Positions 48,739 to 56,699 of a stretch of 64,000 nucleotides of DNA are shown here, in pieces. The DNA lies in NCBI RefSeq assembly GCF_900607225.1, contig NZ_LR027842.1:2794363-2858362 (forward strand). The letters are read 5' to 3'. The notes under the pieces are model-generated. The model ran no database searches and was not told the DNA's origin. It saw only the letters and a list, made by a program, of their open reading frames with translations. The position numbers were made by a program, and so were the translations under genes. Source of the stretch: [Pseudopropionibacterium] massiliense (GTDB lineage Bacteria > Actinomycetota > Actinomycetes > Propionibacteriales > Propionibacteriaceae). Position 1 is the first letter of the stretch; every line of letters begins with the position of its first letter.

Positions 48739-48825
48739 TTGAGGCTTACTTAACGACCATCCTGAATCGCGCTCCGGCTAGGGAATTTACCGGCCAACAC
48801 GCCGTCTGTAAATAAACCTCCTTGA
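48739..48825. mobile_element. MITE-like element, diverged copy
   Basis: TTGAGGCTTACTTAACGACC ... CTGTAAATAAACCTCCTTGA aligns throughout with the element at 40101-40183 (CCATCCT, TCGCGCTC, GGCTAGGG, CAACACGCCG shared), but the terminal inverted repeats have decayed. Confidence 0.6.
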
Positions 48826-48881
48826 GCCACACACGATTTACCCATTGCCACTTTCAGCACTCAGCCAAGATACGCTAAAGT

Positions 48882-50558
48882 TCACCGCTCCAGCTCGTTT
48901 CGACCGGATTTTTGCGACACATTTGAAATCGGGAGCTCCTCTCCGCGCTCTTCGTCAGGAAGGTTTGCAAAACTGGCCAAGTGCCTCCCGATCTTGTGGG
49001 CCTCGTCACTCTTTTCGCTTTCCTGCAACCATTCTTCAAGAGAAATGGAGAAATCTCCATCCTTGGTGATGATATCGAATCCCTCTTCCTCCTTGCATCT
49101 GACATAACGAATATCAGCCAGCGGAACGGTACGAGCAAGTTTACCCTTCTTGCGAATTTCATCTCGTGGAACACAGAAGAAAGAGTCAGCGGTGACACCC
49201 AGCAAGGAAGACTCTGCTTTCTTATTATTGCCGGTTTTCACTTCGGCGAGCACCCGCAGTTGATCGTAACAATCTGGTAGGACCCAACGAAGAAGGGCGA
49301 TATCTCGGGCGACATCCCCGTCTGTTCTATAGACGGTCACCTCGGGCTTGTGGGGCTCAGGACGTGGCTGGATCGACTCGCGCAGCTCAGAGAGCTTCTC
49401 CGCCAAGGTGCGCACCTGCTCGATCCCTCGGGGCCTCGATGCCTCGGGCTTCTCTTTTTCAGAGTCCCCGGGCCGTCTCCCCGAAAACCTTTGACTCCAT
49501 TTCACGCCCCTCTTCGAAGAGCCAGATTTGTCCCTCAGCAAGCAATAGCAATGCACAACACATTCGAGTTTTTCGAGGAGACCCAAACCCTCGGAACGAA
49601 AATCATAAATCTCTTTTGAAGCCGTTTTGATAGCGCGTTCAAGATGCTTCTCATCCTTAGACAAGGCGGCATCTTGCTTGTGAACTTGCACATACAAAAC
49701 CTGATATCGAACCCAAGACCCCAGAGATGCAACCAGCGCAGCGGCTTTTCTTTCGATAGCCACCGCATTCTCCTCGAGGAATTTCCCGCCACCTCGGCAA
49801 CATTCCCCAATATTACTTAAACACCCACTCAATTCTTTCTTGAAATTGTCAAAGAGTTCACGAAGGTCCGGTTCACGCATCTTGATTCTATCCCAGATTC
49901 GTGGGCCGACTTCACGGGCTTCCAAAGCCGACTCCAAACAGTCCTGACTAGTCTTTTCAAGAGCTTGCACTCGCGAATACTGTTCCTCTTCCAAGTTTTG
50001 AATGATTTTCTTCGTCAGCTTGATATTTTTGTCAATGCGGCAGGATAGCGAGGACAGTTGCAGCTGGATTGCCAGAAATGCTGCGGCAGGACCCATGGCG
50101 GCGAGCAGGCTGACCGCCTGCGCCCCGAAGGCGGGCGTCCATCGGATCAGATGAGCCACCTTCCCGCCACCGTCCGTCAGTGCGCCGAGATTCAGACCAC
50201 TGGAAGTCATTGGCTTGAGAACTTGCAGTTTGGCCACTGTTTCCGGCGCCAAGCGGACAAGTCCTTGAACATTGGCAACACCTTGCAGGACCTGGACCGA
50301 TGTGTTGCCGATCCCTGCAGCGATCGAGATTTTATCCAGCAGATCTTTGTCGTGTTCCTTATTCAAGCCCGTCAGCGGAGTCACATCGATCCCCGTCTGT
50401 GACCAGTCCCCGAACGCCAGGCCGAATTCAGGGTCTATCTCAATCACTGCGGGATCTTGCCCCAATGGCGCTTGAGATTCCTCCGACGCATCCTCGGCAT
50501 CGGTCAGCGTGCCGGGTGCCGACTCGCCCATGTCATGTGTCTCAGATGCCTCACACAT
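48882..50558 (-). CDS. large hypothetical protein with central coiled coil and PH-like C-terminus
   Basis: 558 residues, not recognised. Its N-terminus is acidic and low-complexity (MGESAPGTLTDAEDASEESQ); residues about 130-170 (FGAQAVSLLAAMGPAAAFLA) are hydrophobic; then a long alpha-helical region (IIQNLEEEQYSRVQALEKTS, DLRELFDNFKKELSG) and a C-terminal PH/GRAM-like stretch (LGVTADSFFCVPRDEIRKKG). GC is clearly lower than in flanking genes, which suggests recent acquisition. Its ATG overlaps the ychF stop by eight bases. A defence or membrane-associated role is conceivable but unproven. Confidence 0.6.
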   Translation of the reverse strand: MCEASETHDMGESAPGTLTDAEDASEESQAPLGQDPAVIEIDPEFGLAFGDWSQTGIDVTPLTGLNKEHDKDLLDKISIAAGIGNTSVQVLQGVANVQGLVRLAPETVAKLQVLKPMTSSGLNLGALTDGGGKVAHLIRWTPAFGAQAVSLLAAMGPAAAFLAIQLQLSSLSCRIDKNIKLTKKIIQNLEEEQYSRVQALEKTSQDCLESALEAREVGPRIWDRIKMREPDLRELFDNFKKELSGCLSNIGECCRGGGKFLEENAVAIERKAAALVASLGSWVRYQVLYVQVHKQDAALSKDEKHLERAIKTASKEIYDFRSEGLGLLEKLECVVHCYCLLRDKSGSSKRGVKWSQRFSGRRPGDSEKEKPEASRPRGIEQVRTLAEKLSELRESIQPRPEPHKPEVTVYRTDGDVARDIALLRWVLPDCYDQLRVLAEVKTGNNKKAESSLLGVTADSFFCVPRDEIRKKGKLARTVPLADIRYVRCKEEEGFDIITKDGDFSISLEEWLQESEKSDEAHKIGRHLASFANLPDEERGEELPISNVSQKSGRNELER

Positions 50559-51624
50559 TGAACCTGAACTCCACGACGTCGCCGTCCTGCATGACGTAGT
50601 CCTTGCCCTCCAGGCGCATCTTGCCGGCCGCTTTCGCCGCTGCTTCGGAGCCTGCCGCCACGAGGTCGTCGAAGCTGACGACCTGGGCCTTGATGAAGCC
50701 CTTCTGGAAGTCGGTGTGGATCACCCCGGCCGCCTCGGGGGCCGTCGCTCCCTGGGGGATGGTCCAGGCCCTGGCCTCCTTGGGGCCCGCCGTCAGGTAG
50801 GACTGGAGGCCGAGGGTTTCGTAGCCGACCCTCGCCAGCACGTCGAGGCCCGGCTCGGCGATTCCCATCTCCTCCAGGAATGCGCGGCCCTCCTCCTCGT
50901 CCATCTCCACCAGTTCGGCCTCGAACTTCGCGTCGAGGAAGATCGCCTCGGACGGGGCGACGACCTGCCGCATTCGGTCCTTGAGGTCCTCGTCGGCCAG
51001 TTCGTCCTGGTCGCAGTTGAACACGTACAGGAACGGTTTCGCCGTGAGCAGGAACAGGTCGCGCAGCAACTCCATGTCCAGCCCCGAACCGTGGATCCGC
51101 TTCCCGGATTCGAGGACCTCGACGGCCGCCCGCATGGCCTCCAGCTTCGGGCGCGACTCCTTCTTGATCCGCGCCTCCTTCTCCACACGCGGCAGCGCTT
51201 TCTCCAAGGTCTGGAGGTCGGCGAGGATCAGTTCCGTGGTGATCGTGTCGATGTCGCCGGCCGGATCCACCTTCCCGTCGACGTGCGTCACGTCGACGTC
51301 CTCGAAGACGCGGGTCACCTGGCAGATGGCGTCGGCCTCACGGATGTTGGCGAGGAACGCGTTGCCCATGCCCTCACCCTTCGACGCGCCCCGGACGATG
51401 CCCGCGATGTCCACGAAACTCACGGTGGCGGGCACGATGCGCTGCGAGTCGAAGATCCTCGCCAGCACCGGCAACCGGGAATCCGGCACCCCCACCACAC
51501 CGACGTTCGGTTCGATCGTCGCGAACGGGTAGTTGGCCGCCAGCACGTCGTTGCGGGTCAGCGCGTTGAACAGGGTCGACTTGCCGGCGTTCGGGAGGCC
51601 GACGATTCCAATGGTGAGAGCCAC
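50551..51624 (-). CDS. ychF: redox-regulated ATPase YchF (Obg-family)
   Basis: 357 residues, standard. P-loop GLPNAGKSTLFNALTRND, switch region FVDIAGIVRGASKGEGMGN, NCDQDE in the G4 position in place of N-K-x-D (the change that makes YchF prefer ATP), and the TGS domain (GVIHTDFQKGFIKAQVVSFDDL ... GDVVEFRFNV). It is a ribosome-associated ATPase. ATG 51624 is unambiguous. A low-GC gene overlaps its 3' end. Confidence 0.96.
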   Translation of the reverse strand: MALTIGIVGLPNAGKSTLFNALTRNDVLAANYPFATIEPNVGVVGVPDSRLPVLARIFDSQRIVPATVSFVDIAGIVRGASKGEGMGNAFLANIREADAICQVTRVFEDVDVTHVDGKVDPAGDIDTITTELILADLQTLEKALPRVEKEARIKKESRPKLEAMRAAVEVLESGKRIHGSGLDMELLRDLFLLTAKPFLYVFNCDQDELADEDLKDRMRQVVAPSEAIFLDAKFEAELVEMDEEEGRAFLEEMGIAEPGLDVLARVGYETLGLQSYLTAGPKEARAWTIPQGATAPEAAGVIHTDFQKGFIKAQVVSFDDLVAAGSEAAAKAAGKMRLEGKDYVMQDGDVVEFRFNV

Positions 51625-51931
51625 GAGCGACGAGTCTACGGCACGCCACCCCGGGAGACGGACCGTCGCGCCGGCAAAAAATATTTACGAACCTCTTGCG
51701 TTTCCCAAATACCGTGGGTTAGGGTTTCCTCAGTGAACGACACAGTTGGTCACAGGTGTTCAGGACCACCGCTACGCGCTATGCCACAAGCGCTCGGCAG
51801 GCCCGCCGCACCGGCCTTTTTCTCTCCTTCGGCCGGGTTCGCAGGCGGGCCTGCACACTGTTTCCAGGGGTTCCGCCGGGTGGTTTCGACACGCCCCGCT
51901 CGCTGACGCTCACAGGCCGGCTCAACCAACT
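51625..51931. repeat. intergenic region with REP-like element
   Basis: About 300 bases between ychF and the aminopeptidase. A forward REP-like copy (GGTTTCGACACGCCCCGCTC ... GGCTCAACCAACTTC) lies at 51882-51931, right against the aminopeptidase stop codon. Otherwise an AT-rich tract (AAAAAATATTTACGAACC) around 51678, probably the ychF promoter. Confidence 0.5.
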
Positions 51932-53209
51932 TCATCCCGCCAGGTAGGCGCGCAGCGCCGCGGCCAGATGATGCGGGTCATCCACCCCGCACATCTCCCG
52001 GGCCGAGTGCATCGACAACAGCCCGATGCCGACGTCCACCGTCACCATTCCCAGCCGCGTGGCGGTGATGGGGCCGATGGTGGAGCCGCACGGCATCGCA
52101 TTGTTGGACACGAACACCTGCGACGGCACCCCTGCGGCCTCGCAGGCGCGCAGCCACAGCGCCTCACCCACCGCGTCAGTGGCGTAACGCTGATTGGCGT
52201 TGACCTTGAGCATGGGGCCGCCGTTGGGGACGAGATCGACTCGCGGGTCGTGGTGCTGGGGGTAGTTGGGGTGAACCAAGTGCCCGGCGTCCGCCGAGAC
52301 ACAGGAACCGCGGGCGTACAGCGCCTTCGTCGCGTCGAGATCACATCCGGCGACGGACGTGATCCGCTCCAGCACGTCCTCGAGGAACGGCCCGGCCGCC
52401 CCGGAGCTGGTGGCGGAGCCGATCTCCTCGTGGTCGAAGGCGGCCAGCACCACCAGGTCGTCGCCGTCGCCCAGGTCCTCGATGGCCGTCAACCCGGCAT
52501 GGGTGCTGGAGAGGTTGTCCAGGCGAGACGAGGCGAAGAACTCGTCGTGCAACCCGAAACGCCCCGGAGGCTGTGAGAGGTAGGTGAACAGGTCGTGCCC
52601 CAGGACGTCGCTGGGCCTCACCCCGGCCTGTTCCGCGAGGGCCGCCAGCAGATCGGGCTCGGCGTCGAGGGTGAAGACGGGCTGGGTGTGGGTCTGCCGA
52701 TCGAGCCTGAGACCGTCATTGACCGACCTGTCCAGGTGGATGGCCAGCTGCGGAAGCCTGGCCACGGAGTCCAGATGCACCAGGTGCTGGGCGCCGTCGC
52801 GGGTGACGATGCGCCCCGCGATGCCGAGTTCCCGGTCCAGCCACGAGTTCAGCAGCGCACCGCCGTAGATCTCGACGGCGATCTGCCCCCATCCGCGGAA
52901 GGAGAAACTGGCCTCGGGTTTGACCTTCAGCGCAGGGGAGTCGGTGTGGGCACCCACGACGCGCAATCCGGTGGCCTCGTCGATGCGTTCCGGTTGCCGC
53001 CAGGCGATCACCGCGCCGTGCCGCACGACGAAGAACCGGCCGGCGCCCTGCGGGAACCGGCCCTTCTCGTCGACCGGGACGAAACCGGCATCGGCAAGGC
53101 GCGACGCCATGCTCCAGGCAGCGTGGTAGCTGGTCGGGGAGGCCGTCACGAAGGCGGCCAGGTCATCCAGGTGGGAGGAAGGATTCGCGAACACGATCCC
53201 ATTCAACAC
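51932..53209 (-). CDS. apeB: M18 family aminopeptidase
   Basis: 425 residues from GTG 53209. Zinc ligands and catalytic residues fall in VVGAHTDSPALKVKP (H-T-D), AFDHEEIGSATSSGA (D-H-E-E) and LLSMHSAREMCGVDD (H near the end), as in DNPEP/ApeB-type dinuclear zinc peptidases. It should remove N-terminal acidic or neutral residues in the cytoplasm. The upstream frame to 53335 is not supported. Length is normal. Confidence 0.92.
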   Translation of the reverse strand: MLNGIVFANPSSHLDDLAAFVTASPTSYHAAWSMASRLADAGFVPVDEKGRFPQGAGRFFVVRHGAVIAWRQPERIDEATGLRVVGAHTDSPALKVKPEASFSFRGWGQIAVEIYGGALLNSWLDRELGIAGRIVTRDGAQHLVHLDSVARLPQLAIHLDRSVNDGLRLDRQTHTQPVFTLDAEPDLLAALAEQAGVRPSDVLGHDLFTYLSQPPGRFGLHDEFFASSRLDNLSSTHAGLTAIEDLGDGDDLVVLAAFDHEEIGSATSSGAAGPFLEDVLERITSVAGCDLDATKALYARGSCVSADAGHLVHPNYPQHHDPRVDLVPNGGPMLKVNANQRYATDAVGEALWLRACEAAGVPSQVFVSNNAMPCGSTIGPITATRLGMVTVDVGIGLLSMHSAREMCGVDDPHHLAAALRAYLAG

Positions 53210-53267
53210 CCCACCCCCGACAAAACGCCCCGCATGGTGCGGTCGCCCCCGTTGAGGAACGCTCGCT

Positions 53268-53358
53268 GCTGCATCCCCGCATACGCGATGGGGTGCGTGG
53301 GTGGACCCGCTCTGCCCAAGGCCGGGGAGCTGCATCCCCGCATACGCGATGGGGTGCG
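53268..53358. CRISPR. CRISPR-like pair of 30-bp repeats, or duplicated palindromic unit
   Basis: The 30-base unit CTGCATCCCCGCATACGCGA... is present twice (53268-53297 and 53329-53358), identical, with a unique 31-base stretch between; the period of 61 equals that of type I-E arrays, and in reverse the unit has the ATGCGGGGATGC look of such repeats. A shorter degenerate version (CCCCGCATGGTGCG) lies at 53228. No cas gene is nearby and only one 'spacer' exists, so it could be a relic, a solo mini-array or just a duplicated intergenic element. Confidence 0.3.
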
Positions 53359-53394
53359 GCGAAAAATGTCGGTGCCGTCTGTCACCCTTCCCTC

Positions 53395-54582
53395 ATGGAC
53401 ACTTCCTCACTGCTTCTGGCCCTGGCGGCGCTGCTGGTCGGCGTGGCCCTCGGTTTCCTGCTCGCCCGCCAGAGCGCCGCCACCCGCACGGCCCGCGCCG
53501 AGGCGGAACGCGACGCCGCCGTCAAACGGGCCGCGGACGTCACCGCGGACCGCGAACAGCTCGCCCACCAGTTCCGGGCGCTGTCGGCGGATGCCCTGGA
53601 GAAGCAGACGAAACAGGCCGACCGCGCCGCGGAACTGCGCCTGACCCCGATATCCGAGGCGCTGCGGCAGCTCCAGCAGCGCCTGGCGGAGGTGGAGAAG
53701 CAGCGCACCGCCCTGGCCGCGGAGCTGAAACAGCAGGTGGAGGGGGTCCGGGTCTCCGGCGAGGCGGTGCGGAAGGAAGCGGCGTCACTGGCGACGGCGC
53801 TGCGCGCCCCACACGTGCGGGGCGCCTGGGGTGAATCCAGTCTGCGGCGGATCGCGGAGGTCGCGGGGCTGGTGGAGCACTGCCACTTCGAGACCCAGAC
53901 CAGCTACACATCCTCCGAGGGCAACCGTTTGCGCCCCGACATGCGCATCGACCTGGACGGCGGCCGGGCGGTGTTCGTGGATTCGAAGGTGCCCCTGTCG
54001 GCCGTGTTGGAGGCCTGCCAGGCGGAGGACGAGGAGGAACGCGCCGCGCACCTGCGGCGCTTCGTCAGACACGTCCGCACCCACATCGACCAGCTCTCCG
54101 CCAAGGAGTACTGGGCCCTCGACGCCGGCAGTCCCGAGTTCGTGGTGCTGTTCCTCGGAAGCGACGAGTTCTACCGCCTCGCCCTGGAACAGCAACCCAC
54201 TCTGCACGAGTACGCCGCCGCCCGCCGGATCACCCTCGCGGGCCCGGGCCTGCTGATCCCGCTGCTGCAGATCATCTCCCACGGGTGGCGGCAATCCCGG
54301 CTGGCGGAGTCGGCGACGAGGATCAGCGCGCTCGGACGCGAGCTGTACTCCCGGCTGGCGACCCTGGGGGCACACTTCGAGAAACTGGGCGCGTCCATCA
54401 ACGGCACGGTCAAGAACTACAACGCCGCAATGGGCACGCTGGAGTCACGGGTGCTGGTCTCGGCGCGACGGTTCCGGGCGTTGGACGTCTCGATGGATGA
54501 ACTGCCGCGCCTGAGCTCCGTCGACGAGGGGGCCCGGACCCCCGTCGCCCCGGAGCTGACAGCTCCTCCGGACGCGGGGTGA
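53395..54582 (+). CDS. rmuC: DNA recombination protein RmuC
   Basis: 395 residues. An N-terminal membrane helix (SSLLLALAALLVGVALGFLLA) and a coiled coil (residues about 30-130) precede the nuclease-like RmuC domain: GAWGESSLRRIAEVAGLVEH, RPDMRIDLDGGRAVFVDSKV, PEFVVLFLGSDEFYRLALEQ. RmuC limits inversions and rearrangements at short repeats in Escherichia coli. ATG 53395 is chosen at the start of the helix. Confidence 0.93.
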   Translation: MDTSSLLLALAALLVGVALGFLLARQSAATRTARAEAERDAAVKRAADVTADREQLAHQFRALSADALEKQTKQADRAAELRLTPISEALRQLQQRLAEVEKQRTALAAELKQQVEGVRVSGEAVRKEAASLATALRAPHVRGAWGESSLRRIAEVAGLVEHCHFETQTSYTSSEGNRLRPDMRIDLDGGRAVFVDSKVPLSAVLEACQAEDEEERAAHLRRFVRHVRTHIDQLSAKEYWALDAGSPEFVVLFLGSDEFYRLALEQQPTLHEYAAARRITLAGPGLLIPLLQIISHGWRQSRLAESATRISALGRELYSRLATLGAHFEKLGASINGTVKNYNAAMGTLESRVLVSARRFRALDVSMDELPRLSSVDEGARTPVAPELTAPPDAG

Positions 54583-54712
54583 AGGACCCCGTCGGCGGCG
54601 GCACCTCGTCTCTTTCCGCGAACCGATTGAGCCGATCCGTTCACCGGCTTCCCCGGGTCGGCTCAACCAGCCCCGGGAGGAGCACCCACGTCGTCTCCAC
54701 AACCTGGAGTAT
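54583..54712. repeat. REP-like element between rmuC and alr
   Basis: CGAACCGATTGAGCCGATCC ... CCCGGGTCGGCTCAACCAGC (about 54621-54670) forms an inverted repeat around GCTCAA/TTGAGC, in a convergent gene gap. Confidence 0.5.
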
Positions 54713-55828
54713 CTACTGCTGGTAGAGACGCGACACCCTGGGAGCGATCAGGCAGGGCACCTCGTAGGTGATGGTGCCCATCAGGTCGGCGAGTTCCTCC
54801 ATGGTGATCTGCTCGTCGCCCTGACGGCCGAGCAGCACCACCTCGTCACCCACCGCGACCTGCGGATCGTCGGGACCGAGGTCGATCATCGTCTGGTCCA
54901 TGCACACCCGGCCCGCAATCGGGTAGGAACGCCCACCCACCAGCATGCGTCCGCGGTTGCTGAACAGCCGCGAATAGCCGTCGCCGTAGCCGACGGGCAC
55001 GGTGGCGATCCACGTGTCACAGGGGGCGGTCCAGGTGCGGCCATAGCCGACGGTCTCCCCCTTGGGGACGCGTTTGAGGAACGAGACCCGCGACGTCCAT
55101 GTGGCGGCGGGGGTCAACCCCTCCCAAGTGGTGGAGGAGTCGGCTCGGTAACCGTAGGCGATGATCCCGGGGCGGATCAGGTTGGTGCCCGTCAGGTCGT
55201 GGCCGAGCACCGCCCCGGAGTTCCCGGCGTGGACGTAGGGAATCTCGCCAACGGCGTCGCGGATCTCGTCCACGACGGCGAGGAACCGGGCGAGCTGGTC
55301 CCTGGTGAACTCCTCCCCCTCAGGGCAGTCACTGATCGGCAGGTGGGTGAACACGCCCTCGAGGATCAGATTGGGGCTGTTCCTGATCTGCGTGGCCAGG
55401 GCGACGGCCTCGTCGGGTTGGACGCCGACGCGTCGCATGCCCGTGTCGACCTTCAGGTGCACGGGATGCCGGATGCCGGCACGTTCGGCGGCCTCCTGGG
55501 CTGCCCTCACCCCCGCGGCATCGCCGACGGAGATGGTCAGGCGAACCGCCAGGGCGCGGTCCAGTTCCTCGGGAAAGCAGGGGGAGAACTTGAGGGCGGG
55601 AAGTTCGACACCCCCCTCGCGGAGCTGTTCGGCCTCGGACACCTCGGCGACGCCGAGCCACTGGGCGGAACCCACGGACTCGACGTGCCGGGCGACGGGA
55701 ACTATCCCGTGCCCGTAGGCGTTGGCCTTGACGGGAAGGAGGACTGCACGGCCGGGGTTGCGTTCACTCGCCAGGGCAAGATTCGCGTCGATGGCGGCCA
55801 GATCTACGTTGAGCTGGGAAGGACACAT
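54713..55828 (-). CDS. alr: alanine racemase
   Basis: 371 residues. PVKANAYGHGIVPVA carries the PLP-binding Lys34, VPVGYGDGYSRLF the second catalytic Tyr, and GRVCMDQTMIDLG the dimer-active-site Cys-Met region. It makes D-alanine for peptidoglycan. ATG 55828 has a GAGGG site; a longer frame upstream reads into the neighbouring promoter. Length is normal. Confidence 0.95.
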   Translation of the reverse strand: MCPSQLNVDLAAIDANLALASERNPGRAVLLPVKANAYGHGIVPVARHVESVGSAQWLGVAEVSEAEQLREGGVELPALKFSPCFPEELDRALAVRLTISVGDAAGVRAAQEAAERAGIRHPVHLKVDTGMRRVGVQPDEAVALATQIRNSPNLILEGVFTHLPISDCPEGEEFTRDQLARFLAVVDEIRDAVGEIPYVHAGNSGAVLGHDLTGTNLIRPGIIAYGYRADSSTTWEGLTPAATWTSRVSFLKRVPKGETVGYGRTWTAPCDTWIATVPVGYGDGYSRLFSNRGRMLVGGRSYPIAGRVCMDQTMIDLGPDDPQVAVGDEVVLLGRQGDEQITMEELADLMGTITYEVPCLIAPRVSRLYQQ

Positions 55829-55898
55829 ACCCTCATTCTGGCGCACATGTCGAGACCGCGGGGTGGCGGTGTCGGTTTCGAGTGGCACAATGGCACCC

Positions 55899-56639
55899 AT
55901 GTCAAACAACCAGTGGACCGGCGCCCAGGATTGGAACGCCCAGCCCCAGCAATCGAACGCCCAGGATTGGAACGCGCAGTCGGCCCAGGAGTGGAACGCA
56001 CCCGGGCAGCAGCCCGCCCAGGAGTGGGGGGCCCAGTCCCAGGATCAGACCACCGTCCAACCCGCAGCCCAGGATTGGAACGCGCCCGCGCACGATCAGA
56101 CCTCCGTGACCGCGGCGCAGGACTGGAACGCCCAGCCCCAGCAGTCCGTCCCGTCAGCCCCGGAGTGGGGCACCCCGGGACAGGAGAACACCGCCCAGCA
56201 GAACATGCAGGACTGGAACCAGCAGGCGGCCTGGGGGGCGGCCCAGCAGGCGCAGCCCCAGCAGCAGCAGTGGGGCGGCCAGCAGCAGGCTGCTGCTCCC
56301 TACGGCGGCCAGCAGCAGTGGAGCGGCCAACCGCAGGCCCCGTCCGGCCTCGGGGCGCTCTTCGACTTCGGTTTCAAGGGCAGCCTGTTGAAGGGCAGTC
56401 TTGGCGCCGTCTACATGATCTCCACCATCGCAGTCGGGGTCATCGTCCTCGTCACCCTCATCAACGGGATGGTCTCCCCCATGGGCCTCGCGTTCGGTAA
56501 CGGTAGCGTAGCTCCGACCCAGATCATCTGGGCCCTGCTGGCCCCGATCTCCGCGGGCCTGATCGCGCTGATCCTGATCCGCGCGATCCTGGAAGCTCTG
56601 GCATCGGTGGTCAAGAAGAACGACGACACCCAGGAGTGA
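55899..56639 (+). CDS. DUF4282 membrane protein with QDWNAQ repeats
   Basis: 246 residues. Residues 1-150 are low-complexity, Gln/Trp/Asn-rich, with several copies of AQDWNAQPQQ-type units (also WGGQQQ). Then DFGFKGSLLKGSLGAVYMIS and two transmembrane segments (TIAVGVIVLVTLINGM, LLAPISAGLIALILIRAIL) make a DUF4282 domain. Function unknown; the repeat part is probably intrinsically disordered and cytoplasmic. ATG 55899 was chosen over an in-frame start three codons upstream. Confidence 0.8.
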   Translation: MSNNQWTGAQDWNAQPQQSNAQDWNAQSAQEWNAPGQQPAQEWGAQSQDQTTVQPAAQDWNAPAHDQTSVTAAQDWNAQPQQSVPSAPEWGTPGQENTAQQNMQDWNQQAAWGAAQQAQPQQQQWGGQQQAAAPYGGQQQWSGQPQAPSGLGALFDFGFKGSLLKGSLGAVYMISTIAVGVIVLVTLINGMVSPMGLAFGNGSVAPTQIIWALLAPISAGLIALILIRAILEALASVVKKNDDTQE

Positions 56640-56657
56640 TCTCCTCCCCACGTCTCC

Positions 56658-56683
56658 AGGCCGGGCCCCCACGGGCCCGGCCT
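56658..56683. terminator. bidirectional terminator between DUF4282 gene and bkd operon
   Basis: AGGCCGGGCCC and GGGCCCGGCCT form an 11-bp stem around CCAC, followed by TTCTCGTT. It lies in the 60-base gap between convergent genes. Confidence 0.75.
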
Positions 56684-56699
56684 TCTCGTTCCCCGGAGG

